Origin: Limnohabitans sp. 63ED37-2
GTDB taxonomy: Bacteria; Pseudomonadota; Gammaproteobacteria; Burkholderiales; Burkholderiaceae_C
Length of the DNA: 64,000 nucleotides
Direction: 5' to 3'
Assembly (NCBI RefSeq): GCF_001412535.1
Contig: NZ_CP011774.1
Location: forward strand, 2,909,501-2,973,500
The notes beneath the pieces are model-generated. The model saw only the letters and a program-made list of their open reading frames with translations. It was not told the origin of the DNA and did no database searches. Numbering within the stretch: the first letter of the stretch is position 1; each line of letters starts with the position of its first letter. Shown here one piece after another: positions 50,628 through 58,754 of this stretch. The position numbers were made by a program, and so were the translations under genes.

Positions 50628-51908
50628 TTATCGACGCTGCGCTGGTTTTTTGAGCATGAAAAATGCCCACGAGGCGACCGAACTCAAACCAAAACAGGCC
50701 AAAGCCACTTGGTAAGCCTGCGCATTGGCCAGTCCCAGGCCACGCCCAGCATCGACCAACAATCCAATGCCCCACTGCACCACAAAAATGCCCGCAAAGA
50801 TCACCAAGTTGTACGCCGACAGGGCGCGACCGGCCAGATGCGAGGGGAAAGCCATGCCCACGGCCGGTTGGGCCAGCGCCACAAAAGTGCTGGTCACACA
50901 CAGCAAGGCCATGCCCACGGCAGCACCAGCACCCACGCTGGGCCCCATCCAAACCAGTGCGCCAATGACACCAAAACTCAAAGGCAAGCCCCAGGCAATC
51001 AGCCGCTCGACCGGAATGCCCCGACGCGCCAGACCCGGCGTGATCATGCCCCATGCCCAAAAAGTCATCAGCATGGCCAAGTTAATCAGGAACAAGCCGG
51101 ATGCGGCCTCGGCCGCCGTCCAGCCCGCCACCTGGGTCATCCAAGGGCCCGCCCACAAGGTCTGGATGGCGACCATACCGCCGTAGCTGAAAAAGCCGAT
51201 GGGCGTCATGCGCCAAAAATAGGCGCTGCGCCAGATTTCGCGGTAACTGCCATCGTCGTCGTACGGCGTCTGCGGGCTGTCGGCTGCGGGCGTGGCTTTT
51301 TGCCACGCAGGAACCAACAGGGTGATCAACAGCATGGCGATGGCAATCATCACGCCCAGCATCACAAACAAGGCACGCCAGCCCCAGATGGGCATGAGCC
51401 ACTGCACCGGCAAGGTGGCCGCCAGCATGCCCAAAGAGCCGGTCATCAGCATCCAAGAGTTGGTGCGCAGTTGGGTGCTGGCATCAAACCAGCGTCGGTA
51501 ACCGGTGAGCGGCGCCATCAGGCAGGCGCTCACGCCCATGCCGCACAGCACCCGCGCGGCCAGCAAACCATGAAAACTCTCGGCCCACGAAAAGGCCAAA
51601 CAACCGAGCACAGCAAAAGTCAAAAAAGCGAGGATGACTTTTTTCGGGCCGTGTTGGTCCAGCCAGCGCCCCAAGGGCAGCTGGGTGAGCGAAAAGCCCA
51701 AAAAGTATCCACCCGCCAACAAGCCCAAGTCTTGCGCACTCAGGCTGAATTCGGTGGTCAAAGTGGGCGACAAGGTGGCGGTGATGGCCCGCACCAAAGC
51801 CGAGAAAAAATAGGCCAGCGCAAAGGCCAAAAACACCACCACAGCCATGCGGCGTGGCAAGTGCTCCGGGTTAGCCAACGCTGGGTCACTCAACGGTGTA
51901 GCGCTCAT
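50628..51908 (-). CDS. MFS transporter
   Basis: 426 residues with twelve hydrophobic spans. Between spans 2 and 3 is GRWLDQHGPKKVILAFLTF, the signature of the major facilitator superfamily; LLAGGYFLGFSLTQLPLG precedes it. The long middle loop and ARVLCGMGVSACLMAPLTGY match the NNP/YnfM-like or nitrate/sialic-acid-like group, but no substrate can be named. Its ATG overlaps the stop of the upstream lipoprotein gene (ATGA). Confidence 0.85.
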   Translation of the reverse strand: MSATPLSDPALANPEHLPRRMAVVVFLAFALAYFFSALVRAITATLSPTLTTEFSLSAQDLGLLAGGYFLGFSLTQLPLGRWLDQHGPKKVILAFLTFAVLGCLAFSWAESFHGLLAARVLCGMGVSACLMAPLTGYRRWFDASTQLRTNSWMLMTGSLGMLAATLPVQWLMPIWGWRALFVMLGVMIAIAMLLITLLVPAWQKATPAADSPQTPYDDDGSYREIWRSAYFWRMTPIGFFSYGGMVAIQTLWAGPWMTQVAGWTAAEAASGLFLINLAMLMTFWAWGMITPGLARRGIPVERLIAWGLPLSFGVIGALVWMGPSVGAGAAVGMALLCVTSTFVALAQPAVGMAFPSHLAGRALSAYNLVIFAGIFVVQWGIGLLVDAGRGLGLANAQAYQVALACFGLSSVASWAFFMLKKPAQRR

Positions 51909-52453
51909 GGCTTGATCCCATCAAACAAGGTGTTGGCCAAATCTGCCGCAATTTTGAGGTCGTACACCACGGCATGGACCAGCCGCACCCGCTCGCCTTC
52001 GGGCAATGCGCCCCACACGGCGTCCATGTTCACCGGTTCGCCATTGGCCCGCTGGCCCGGGGCTTGCACCCGCACCGATGTGGCCAAGGGCAGCTGACCC
52101 GGGCGCTGCCAAATCTGTTGCTGCCCGGCCGCCAAGGGCTGGGTCACACGGGCATTGTCCAAGGTGGCTTTTTGCCAGGCGGCCATTACCGCACTGGCAT
52201 CGGCCCCGGCGGGCAAGGAGGCCGTCATCACCGCCACCATGGCCGCACCGCTTTCGCAGCCCACCACCTGCAATTCCACAGGCACGCCGCCCAAGGGAAC
52301 ATTGCGGGTAGTGCGGTCGGGTTTGCAGGGCAATTGGGCTTTGAGTGCGCTGCCCTCAAAGGCCACGTCCCGCCAGTTCTGGGCAGGGCTGCAAGCGCTC
52401 AAAGTCAGGGCCCCAAAGAGGCTGGCCACCAAGGCCGAAGAATGGATTCGCAT
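51905..52453 (-). CDS. Predicted lipoprotein of unknown function
   Basis: 182 residues. The signal peptide MRIHSSALVASLFGALTL ends in the lipobox LSACSPAQ (Cys about residue 21). The mature part begins NWRDVAFEGSALKAQLPCKPD and contains a second Cys pair (LPCKPD and VGCES) that could form a disulfide. No family was recognised. The start at 52453 removes a 21-residue stretch that would block the signal peptide. It overlaps the MFS gene by four bases and is divergent from the CoA-transferase gene over 53 bases. Confidence 0.7.
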   Translation of the reverse strand: MRIHSSALVASLFGALTLSACSPAQNWRDVAFEGSALKAQLPCKPDRTTRNVPLGGVPVELQVVGCESGAAMVAVMTASLPAGADASAVMAAWQKATLDNARVTQPLAAGQQQIWQRPGQLPLATSVRVQAPGQRANGEPVNMDAVWGALPEGERVRLVHAVVYDLKIAADLANTLFDGIKP

Positions 52454-52506
52454 GGGGTGATTATCCTGATCAGCGGCCGCATTGGGTTTTGGCGACAATG
52501 TGCCCC

Positions 52507-53751
52507 ATGAATTCACTCGACGGCATCCGCGTTCTCGACCTCTCCCGCGTTCTGGCGGGCCCCTGGTGTACCCAGACCTTGGCCGATCTGGGGGCCGATG
52601 TCATCAAGATCGAGCGCCCCGGCACGGGCGACGACACCCGGACCTGGGGCCCCCCCTTTTTGAAAGACGCCCAAGGTCAGGACACCGCGGAAGCCGCCTA
52701 CTACTTGGGCGCCAACCGCAACAAGCGATCGGTGACCTGTGACATCGCGCAACCCGCAGGCCAAGCGCTGATCCGCGAACTGGTTCGGCACTGCGACGTG
52801 TTTGTGGAGAACTTCAAGGTCGGTGACATGGCCCGTTACGGCCTGGATTACGCCAGCCTGAGCGCCCTCAACCCCAAGCTGGTCTATTGCAGCGTGACCG
52901 GTTTTGGCCAGACCGGCCCTTACCGCGAACGGGCGGGTTACGACTATGCGGTGCAAGGCATCGGCGGCTTGATGAGTGTGACCGGCGAGCGCGACGACCT
53001 GGGCGGCGGCCCGCAAAAAGTGGGGGTGGCCGTGGCAGACCTGTTCACCGGCATGTACGCCACCGTGGCGATTTTGGCGGCGCTGCGCCACGCCGAACGC
53101 TCGGGCGAGGGCCAGATGGTCGACATGGCCTTGCTCGACACGCAGGTCGCCATGCTCGCCAATTTGGGCTCCAATTACCTGGTCAGCGGTAAAACGCCCG
53201 GCCGCGCAGGCAACGCGCACCAGAACATCGTGCCCTACCAAGTGTTTGAGGTCATGGCCCCAACGGGCGCTGCACCGGGCACCCGCGACCACCTGATCTT
53301 GGCGGTGGGCAACGACGGGCAGTTTGTGAAGTTTTGCGCCGTAGCCGGCTGCCCTGAACTGGCGCAAGACCCGCGTTTTGCCCAAAACACGCAGCGCGTG
53401 CGCCACCGCGACATCCTGGTACCCCTGCTGGAAGGCATCCTGAAAACCCGCACCAAGGCCGACTGGCTGGCGGCCCTCGAAGCCGCCAAGGTGCCCTGCG
53501 GGGCCATCAACACCCTGAGCGAGGTCTTTGTGGACCCGCAAATCCAGGCCCGTGGCATGGTGCAGGATTGGCAACACCCGGTCAAACCCAACCTGAAACT
53601 GGTGGCCAGCCCGATCAAGATGAGCCGCACCCCCGTGCGTCAGGACTTGCCGCCGCCCATGCTGGGCCAACACACCGCCGAAGTCTTGGCCGAAGTGTTG
53701 GGCTGGGACGCCGAACAACTCGGCCCCCTGCGCGGCAAAGGGGTGATCTGA
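52507..53751 (+). CDS. CaiB/BaiF-family (class III) CoA-transferase
   Basis: 414 residues. N-terminal VLDLSRVLAGPWCTQTLADL and GADVIKIERPGTGDDTRTWG, KRSVTCDIAQPAGQ, VSGFGQTG-like SVTGFGQTGPY, YDYAVQGIGGLMSVTG, and the catalytic Asp in VDMALLDTQVAMLANLG are hallmarks. It moves CoA between acids (formyl-, succinyl- or acyl-CoA donors). Neither donor nor acceptor is known. The start MNSLDGIRVLDL is the family's usual N-terminus. It overlaps the following hydrolase gene by one base (TGATG). Confidence 0.9.
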   Translation: MNSLDGIRVLDLSRVLAGPWCTQTLADLGADVIKIERPGTGDDTRTWGPPFLKDAQGQDTAEAAYYLGANRNKRSVTCDIAQPAGQALIRELVRHCDVFVENFKVGDMARYGLDYASLSALNPKLVYCSVTGFGQTGPYRERAGYDYAVQGIGGLMSVTGERDDLGGGPQKVGVAVADLFTGMYATVAILAALRHAERSGEGQMVDMALLDTQVAMLANLGSNYLVSGKTPGRAGNAHQNIVPYQVFEVMAPTGAAPGTRDHLILAVGNDGQFVKFCAVAGCPELAQDPRFAQNTQRVRHRDILVPLLEGILKTRTKADWLAALEAAKVPCGAINTLSEVFVDPQIQARGMVQDWQHPVKPNLKLVASPIKMSRTPVRQDLPPPMLGQHTAEVLAEVLGWDAEQLGPLRGKGVI

Positions 53752-54479
53752 TGGCCAACTTTTTGCTAGTGCATGGCGCTTGGCACGGGGCTTGGTGCTG
53801 GCAACGTGTGGTGCCGGGCCTCATCGGTGCGGGCCACCGCGTCCATGCCGTCACCCTGACGGGCGTGGGTGAGCGCGCTCACCTGCTGCAAGCGGATATT
53901 GATCTTGAAACCCACATCACCGACGTGATGGCCGCCATGGACGCCGAAGAACTGAACGATGTGGTGCTGGTGGTGCACTCGTACGCCGGCATGCTCGGCA
54001 CGGCCGTGGCCGACCGCAGACCCGATCGCCTGCGCCACCTGGTTTATTTGGACGCGGTGCTGCCCAAACCCGGTGAATGTTGGAGCAGCACCCACGCCAG
54101 TGCCACCCGAACCGCCCGCATCGCTGCGGCGCAAGCCGATCCCTTGTATGCCTTTCCGGCCCCAGACCCCTCGGTTTTTGGCCTGAGCGACGCCGACCAT
54201 GCCTGGGTGCAACGACGCCAGACCCCACACCCGGGCGGTCCGTACACCCAAGTGCTCGACTTTGATCCCCGCCGCGTGGCCAGCGTGCCACGCACTTTCA
54301 TCAACTGCACCACGCCGCCCCTGGGCACCATCGATGTCAGCCGCCTGCGCATGGTGGACCCCAAATTTTGGGACGGCGCTTGGTTGCCCGGCTCACAAGT
54401 GCTGGAGATGCACACCGGCCATGACCCCATGGTCAGTGACCCGCAAGGTTTGGTCAAACACCTGTTGTCCCTGCTTTAA
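53751..54479 (+). CDS. Alpha/beta hydrolase (salicylate esterase/hydroxynitrile-lyase-like)
   Basis: 242 residues. FLLVHGAWHGAWCWQRVVPGL and the nucleophile elbow VVLVVHSYAGML (Ser near residue 81) match the EstC/salicylic-acid-binding-protein-like subgroup. The elbow reads Val-His-Ser-Tyr-Ala rather than the usual Gly-x-Ser-x-Gly. The catalytic His is probably in MHTGHDPMVSDP. The reaction is unknown. Its start is shared with the CoA-transferase stop (TGATG), so the two probably act in one pathway. Confidence 0.82.
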   Translation: MANFLLVHGAWHGAWCWQRVVPGLIGAGHRVHAVTLTGVGERAHLLQADIDLETHITDVMAAMDAEELNDVVLVVHSYAGMLGTAVADRRPDRLRHLVYLDAVLPKPGECWSSTHASATRTARIAAAQADPLYAFPAPDPSVFGLSDADHAWVQRRQTPHPGGPYTQVLDFDPRRVASVPRTFINCTTPPLGTIDVSRLRMVDPKFWDGAWLPGSQVLEMHTGHDPMVSDPQGLVKHLLSLL

Positions 54480-54525
54480 ATCCCTTAGCCGCTTGGATCG
54501 GGCGCAGCGCCGGGACTGGTCTCTT

Positions 54526-55224
54526 TCAGCGCAAAGCACCAAACACCTTGGTCAGCAAGGCGCTGCCCGCTTGGGCGGGGTTCTGGCGAATCTTTTTTTC
54601 CTCTTCGCCAATCATGTAGTAAAGCCCGTCAAGGGCTTTGGCCGTCACATGGTTTTCCAAAAGCGCTTTGTCTCTGGACACCAAGCCCATGCTGGACAAC
54701 TTGCCCGCCACCGCATTGAACTGCTCGACCACACCCAATTGCCCCAGCACCTGTTTGACCTGCGGCAGGAATTCCGCACTCAAGGGCGCTCGGGTTTTGT
54801 CCACAAAAAATTGGGTCGCCGCTGTATCGCCCCCCTTTAAGATGCCCTTGGCGTCTTGCACCGACATGGTCTGTATCGATTGCATCAAGGCCTTTTGAGC
54901 CAAGGGCACGGCTTGTTCGGCGGCGCGGTTCATTTGCAAGGTCAAGGCATCAAGTTGCTGACCCATGCCCAGCGTTTTGAGCATTCTTGCGCCCTTGTTC
55001 AAGGCATCTGGCAAACCAATGCGCACCTTGTCATGGCCCATGAAGCCATCTTGCACCCCGAGCAAACCGATGGCCGCACTGGCCCCTTTTTCCAAGGCCA
55101 GTTTCAAACCTTGTGAGGCATCACCAGCACTCAGGTCCGCCCAACTGAAGGCATGCGCGGGCACAATGGCCAAAATCCCCGAGGACATGGCGAAGGCATT
55201 AAACTTTCTACGATGAAGAACCAC
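54526..55224 (-). CDS. DUF4197 family exported protein
   Basis: 232 residues. A signal peptide (LHRRKFNAFAMSSGILAIVP ending AHAFSW) precedes a helical DUF4197 domain: ASQGLKLALEKGASAAIGLL, VRIGLPDALNKGARMLKTLG, and FVDKTRAPLSAEFLPQVKQV. The family has no known role. GTG at 55224 is chosen because GGGAG lies at the correct distance; ATG at 55251 and 55188 are alternatives. With this start the 5' end overlaps the divergent tlpA-like gene by 12 bases. It is periplasmic or lipid-free outer-membrane associated by inference. Confidence 0.78.
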   Translation of the reverse strand: MVLHRRKFNAFAMSSGILAIVPAHAFSWADLSAGDASQGLKLALEKGASAAIGLLGVQDGFMGHDKVRIGLPDALNKGARMLKTLGMGQQLDALTLQMNRAAEQAVPLAQKALMQSIQTMSVQDAKGILKGGDTAATQFFVDKTRAPLSAEFLPQVKQVLGQLGVVEQFNAVAGKLSSMGLVSRDKALLENHVTAKALDGLYYMIGEEEKKIRQNPAQAGSALLTKVFGALR

Positions 55225-55740
55225 CTGAATACTCCCTGGAAGCTGCAGCATGTCAGCCGTCGTGTGTTGAATGGGGCGTGCACGTTCGGCCTGTTGCTGG
55301 CCCTGTGGGGTTGTTCAGGTGAACGTGCGCCCGAATCTTCCTTTGTTTTGCTCGACGGCAGCACCGTCAGCACGCAGCAATTGCAAGGAAAAGTATCTTT
55401 GGTCAATTTCTGGGCCACCAGTTGCACATCCTGTGTGGCTGAAATGCCCGAGTTGATTGCCACTTACAACAAGTTCAAGGATCGGGGCTACGAAACCGTG
55501 GCTGTCGCCATGAGTTACGACCCACCCAGCTACGTGGTCAATTTTGCACAGACGCGGCAGTTGCCCTTCAAAGTGGCGATTGACAACACCGGGGGGGTGG
55601 CGCGTGCTTGGGGCGATGTGAAGCTCACGCCCACCACTTTTTTGTTGAACAAGCGTGGTGAGGTCGTTAAGCGATTTGTGGGTACACCCGATTTTGTCGA
55701 GCTTCACCAGTTGATCGACAAACTGCTGGCCGAGTCTTGA
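55213..55740 (+). CDS. TlpA/ResA-like thioredoxin-fold lipoprotein
   Basis: 175 residues. A signal with lipobox LLALWGCSGE (Cys about residue 34) is followed by a thioredoxin-like domain with active site VNFWATSCTSCVAEMPEL (Cys-Thr-Ser-Cys). AIDNTGGVARAWGDVKLTPTTFLLNKRGEV (read in parts) holds the cis-Pro. TlpA proteins reduce periplasmic thiols, for example apocytochrome c cysteines. The neighbours include cytochrome c' and cytochrome b561 genes, consistent with such a role but not proof. The ATG at 55213 overlaps the DUF4197 start region. Confidence 0.88.
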   Translation: MKNHLNTPWKLQHVSRRVLNGACTFGLLLALWGCSGERAPESSFVLLDGSTVSTQQLQGKVSLVNFWATSCTSCVAEMPELIATYNKFKDRGYETVAVAMSYDPPSYVVNFAQTRQLPFKVAIDNTGGVARAWGDVKLTPTTFLLNKRGEVVKRFVGTPDFVELHQLIDKLLAES

Positions 55741-55762
55741 CTTCAAACTGGGTTGCTTGAGC

Positions 55763-55785
55763 AACCGGGCCGCGCCGACCCGGTT
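55763..55785. terminator. Hairpin after the TlpA-like gene
   Basis: AACCGGG (55763-55769) and CCCGGTT (55779-55785) form a 7-bp stem around a nine-base loop in the convergent gap between the TlpA-like and cytochrome c' genes. Only three T follow, so it is a weak terminator candidate. Confidence 0.45.
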
Positions 55786-55820
55786 GATTTATGACTGTGG
55801 ATCTTGGGCCTTTGCCAACC

Positions 55821-56273
55821 TCAATCCTTGCGGAAATTGTCGTGGCAGGCCTTGCACGAGGCGGCTGCTGGACCAAATGCCGCCTTCAAGGCGTCGATGT
55901 TGCCCGCTTTGGCAGCGGTGTTCAGTTTCACGATTTCGGCTTGCATTTTGTCTGCGGCCTCTTTGTACTTGGCCGATTCTTTCCAGATCTCTGGCTTGGC
56001 ACGGGTGTCACCTTTGTCGGTGCCTTCACCAAAGGCGGCCCATGGCAACTTGGCCAAGGTGGCGACCACATCGGCGTTGTCGGCTGCCGCCTTGGCATCG
56101 TAGGGTGCACGGCCATTGGCCATGGCACCGAGTCGGCCAAAATGCGCGGCCATCACGGTGAAACTGGCCTTTCGGTATTTGATGGCATCTTCAGGTTTGG
56201 CAAATTGCGCCTGTGCTGGCAGGCCCATCGCCAGCATTAGCAAAGCGCTTGCGCAGCTCGTGGTGTATTTCAT
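55821..56273 (-). CDS. Cytochrome c' (class II c-type cytochrome)
   Basis: 150 residues. A signal peptide ends near LPAQAQFAKPED. The four-helix mature protein carries EDAIKYRKASFTVMAAHFGR and the C-terminal haem motif AAASCKACHDNFRKD (Cys-x-x-Cys-His at about residue 141), the position diagnostic of cytochrome c'. These periplasmic proteins bind NO or CO. The gene is divergent from cytochrome b561 over 80 bases, a known pairing in proteobacteria. Confidence 0.93.
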   Translation of the reverse strand: MKYTTSCASALLMLAMGLPAQAQFAKPEDAIKYRKASFTVMAAHFGRLGAMANGRAPYDAKAAADNADVVATLAKLPWAAFGEGTDKGDTRAKPEIWKESAKYKEAADKMQAEIVKLNTAAKAGNIDALKAAFGPAAASCKACHDNFRKD

Positions 56274-56353
56274 GTTGAACTCCCGTTGTGGTGAAAAGGT
56301 TAAAAAGATTTATCCTTGTTTCAGTTTCTCATAATTTCCTCTTTCCCGCATCC

Positions 56354-57028
56354 ATGAAAGTGCACATGTTCACAGTTCGCATTTGGGATTTACCCACTCG
56401 TTTGTTTCACTGGGCCTTGGCCTTGTGTGTGATGGGCTTGGTCATCACGGGCAATGTGGGCGGCAACGCCATGGTCTGGCATTTCCGCTTAGGCTATGTC
56501 GTGCTCACCTTGGTGCTTTTCAGGCTGGCATGGGGGTTTGCGGGTGGACACTGGTCCCGTTGGTCCAGTTTGCCCTTGCATCCACGGCATGTTCTGGCTT
56601 ATCTGCGGTCGCGTGCCACCGACCGGACCCAAGCGGGTCACAACCCCCTGGGCTCTTGGTCCATTCTGGCCATGTTGTTTTTTTTAGCGTTTCAAGTGTC
56701 TACCGGTTTGATCAGTGACGATGAAATTGCCAATGCCGGTCCTTTGACGGCTCTGGTCTCCAGCAGTTGGGTGTCATGGGCCTCGGCCTGGCACAAAAAT
56801 TGGGGCAAACTGATCATCATTTTGCTGGTGCTGCTGCACCTGGTGGCCCTGCTTTGGCACCGTTTCAAGAAACATCCACCTTTGTTGCCAGCTATGCTGC
56901 ACGGAGACAAGAGCTTGCCCGAACCGGTTCCTGCCTCACACGACCAGCTGCGCCATCGGCTTGTGGCCTTGCTGGTTTTGGGCTTTGCGGCCTTGGTCGT
57001 TTATGGCTTGCTGTCAATGGGGGGCTGA
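56354..57028 (+). CDS. Cytochrome b561 family protein
   Basis: 224 residues with four core spans and a C-terminal one. Haem-ligand histidines are RLFHWALALCVMGLV, MVWHFRLGYVVL, and WHKNWGKLIIILLVLLHLVA (two). The pattern is that of bacterial dihaem b561 often adjacent to cytochrome c'. It moves electrons between the membrane quinone pool and a periplasmic partner, perhaps the divergent cytochrome c'. The start MKVHMFTVRIWDLP is preferred for family agreement. Confidence 0.9.
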   Translation: MKVHMFTVRIWDLPTRLFHWALALCVMGLVITGNVGGNAMVWHFRLGYVVLTLVLFRLAWGFAGGHWSRWSSLPLHPRHVLAYLRSRATDRTQAGHNPLGSWSILAMLFFLAFQVSTGLISDDEIANAGPLTALVSSSWVSWASAWHKNWGKLIIILLVLLHLVALLWHRFKKHPPLLPAMLHGDKSLPEPVPASHDQLRHRLVALLVLGFAALVVYGLLSMGG

Positions 57029-57067
57029 TCACCCCATTACACTGTGTGCCTGTGGAGGAAAAGTCCC

Positions 57068-57571
57068 TTGAAGCCATCGTCTGAATCACCCGTCATTGCG
57101 CTGCGCAGTCCTGCGCATGCGGCCGATTGGTTGGCCACTCGCACCATTTTTTCAGAGTACGCGGCCAGCCTGGCGGTGGATTTGTGTTTTCAGAACTTCG
57201 ATCAGGAACTCGCTGACTTGCCCGGGGAGTATGCTGAGCCCCGTGGTGCATTGCTTTTGGCCTGGGTGGACGGTGCCGTGGCTGGGTGCTGTGCTTTGCG
57301 ACCCTTCGATGCCTGCGACTATGCCAATGCCGCCGAGATGAAGCGCCTGTATGTGCGTCCGGCCTACAGAGGTTTGGGCTTGGGGCGCTTGCTCACCGAA
57401 GGCATTCTGGATGCGGCTCGTGCGGCTGCCTATCACTGTGTTTTGCTCGACACCTTGGACGACATGGAGGCGGCTCGCGCTTTGTACGAAGATTTGGGTT
57501 TTGTCGAGATTCCGCCTTACTACCATAACCCCCATGCTGGGGCACATTACCTGAAAGTGGACATTGTCTAA
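57068..57571 (+). CDS. GNAT-family N-acetyltransferase
   Basis: 167 residues. The acetyl-CoA motif is MKRLYVRPAYRGLGLGRLLT, with LDTLDDMEAARALYEDLGFVE downstream (motif B, split here) and DACDYANAAEMKRL before it. The acceptor is unknown. The TTG start at 57068 is chosen because GGAGGAAAA lies just upstream with ideal spacing; a GTG eight codons earlier lacks a site. It lies 39 bases after cytochrome b561 and is followed by a strong bidirectional terminator. Confidence 0.82.
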   Translation: MKPSSESPVIALRSPAHAADWLATRTIFSEYAASLAVDLCFQNFDQELADLPGEYAEPRGALLLAWVDGAVAGCCALRPFDACDYANAAEMKRLYVRPAYRGLGLGRLLTEGILDAARAAAYHCVLLDTLDDMEAARALYEDLGFVEIPPYYHNPHAGAHYLKVDIV

Positions 57572-57611
57572 TTGGATTGCTGTTTCACATCACCTTGAAC
57601 CAGCACGCATC

Positions 57612-57640
57612 AAAAAAAGGGGCCCAAGGCCCCTTTTTTT
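57612..57640. terminator. Bidirectional Rho-independent terminator
   Basis: A7-GGGGCC, a three-base loop and GGCCCC-T7 form a perfect symmetric hairpin with an A-run and T-run on opposite sides. It ends both the GNAT transcript and the convergent peroxiredoxin transcript. Confidence 0.93.
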
Positions 57641-57653
57641 AGCTTAAGGGGGT

Positions 57654-58160
57654 TCAACCCTTGGCTTGGGCCAACAGTGTGGCCGCATCGCTGACTTCGA
57701 ATTTGCCAGGACCTTCTACGTTCAATGTGGCCACCTTGCCGTCTTTGACGAGCATCGAGTAGCGGTTGCTGCGCACACCCATGCCGCGGGTTGTCAGGTC
57801 CAGGGTCAAGCCTGTGGCCTTGCTGAAATCGCCACTGCCGTCGCCCAGCATGCGCACTTTGGCGCCGGTTTTCTGGTCACGGGCCCAAGCGCCCATCACA
57901 AATGCGTCGTTCACGCTGACGCACCAGATTTCGTCCACGCCGGCCGCTTTCAAGGCATCGTGGTTTTCCACGTAACCTGGGACGTGTTTGGCCGAGCAGG
58001 TGGGCGTGAATGCGCCCGGCAAGGCAAACAGGGCGATGGTCTTGCCCGCTGTGGCTTTGGCCACGTCCACTGGGTTGGGGCCAATGCTGCAACCATTGCC
58101 TTCTACTTCGACGTATTCCATCAGGGTGGCTGCGGGCAATGTGTCTCCGACTTTGATCAT
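57654..58160 (-). CDS. Peroxiredoxin (Prx5/AhpE-like)
   Basis: 168 residues. The peroxidatic Cys lies in LFALPGAFTPTCSAKHVPGY (about residue 59), the PxxxTxxC motif of the Prx5 subfamily; a second Cys in DEIWCVSVND and one in GNGCSIG could serve in resolution but usual positions differ. It reduces peroxides using thiols. The start MIKVGDTLP has AAGGAG nine bases upstream; a 70-residue upstream extension crosses a terminator and is rejected. It sits alone between two terminators. Confidence 0.92.
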   Translation of the reverse strand: MIKVGDTLPAATLMEYVEVEGNGCSIGPNPVDVAKATAGKTIALFALPGAFTPTCSAKHVPGYVENHDALKAAGVDEIWCVSVNDAFVMGAWARDQKTGAKVRMLGDGSGDFSKATGLTLDLTTRGMGVRSNRYSMLVKDGKVATLNVEGPGKFEVSDAATLLAQAKG

Positions 58161-58204
58161 GTGGTGCTCCTTGTTGTGATGTGGCGATATTGCCGGGGTA
58201 AAAA

Positions 58205-58232
58205 AAAACGACCCACCATTGTGGGTCGTTTT
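58205..58232 (-). terminator. Terminator after rpsQ
   Basis: AAAACGACCCAC (58205-58216), a four-base loop and GTGGGTCGTTTT (58221-58232) make a perfect 12-bp stem; on the minus strand it ends in a run of T. It closes the ribosomal protein transcript 31 bases after the rpsQ stop. Confidence 0.93.
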
Positions 58233-58263
58233 CAAAAAGTTTGCAGCAGTTGGCCTGAAGGGC

Positions 58264-58533
58264 TTAAACGGCAGCAGCTTTCTGAACCAGGCGCGTAGCG
58301 ACCCAGTTTTTGGTCTTCGAAATCGGACGGCTTTCCGTGATTTCGATGGTGTCGCCCAAGTGGAATTCACCTGTTTCGTCGTGCGCGTGGTACTTGCTCG
58401 ACTTGGCCACGATCTTGCCGTAGAGGGCGTGTTTCACACGACGCTCGACCAGCACGGTCACGGTCTTGGCGCGCTTGTCGCTGACCACCTTGCCAATCAA
58501 GGTGCGCTTGAGGGATGTTTTAGCTTCCGTCAT
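58264..58533 (-). CDS. rpsQ: 30S ribosomal protein S17
   Basis: 89 residues. LKRTLIGKVVSDKRAKTVTV, KHALYGKIVAKSSKYHAHDE and the IEITESRPISKTKNWVATRL segment define S17. The ATG at 58533 has AAGGAG upstream; a GTG two codons earlier is less likely. It is the last gene of the S10-type block here and is followed by a strong terminator, so the spc genes (rplN and on) are not contiguous. Confidence 0.97.
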   Translation of the reverse strand: MTEAKTSLKRTLIGKVVSDKRAKTVTVLVERRVKHALYGKIVAKSSKYHAHDETGEFHLGDTIEITESRPISKTKNWVATRLVQKAAAV

Positions 58534-58542
58534 GGTCACTCC

Positions 58543-58737
58543 TTACTTGGCGGCTTGCTTTTGGGCAAGGATGGTTTTGGCACGGGCGATGGCACGGCGA
58601 GTCTGGCTCAGCGTACCGGTGTTGCCGAGTTGTTGTGTGGCTTTTTGCATACGAAGGCCAAAGTGAGCTTTTTGCAGCGCTTTGATTTCGTCTTTCACAC
58701 CAGCAACGTCTTTTTGGCGCAATTCAGCAGCGTTCAT
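58543..58737 (-). CDS. rpmC: 50S ribosomal protein L29
   Basis: 64 residues, all-helical. ELRQKDVAGVKDEIKALQKA, HFGLRMQKATQQLGNTGTLS and ARAKTILAQKQAAK match L29, which lies near the tunnel exit. It is 17 bases after rplP and nine before rpsQ. Confidence 0.97.
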   Translation of the reverse strand: MNAAELRQKDVAGVKDEIKALQKAHFGLRMQKATQQLGNTGTLSQTRRAIARAKTILAQKQAAK

Positions 58738-58754
58738 TTCTTATTTCTCCTGAA

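Noticed and set aside
50709..52097. 462-codon open frame on the plus strand
   Set aside because: It is antisense to the MFS transporter and lipoprotein genes; low-complexity His/Gln/Pro composition.
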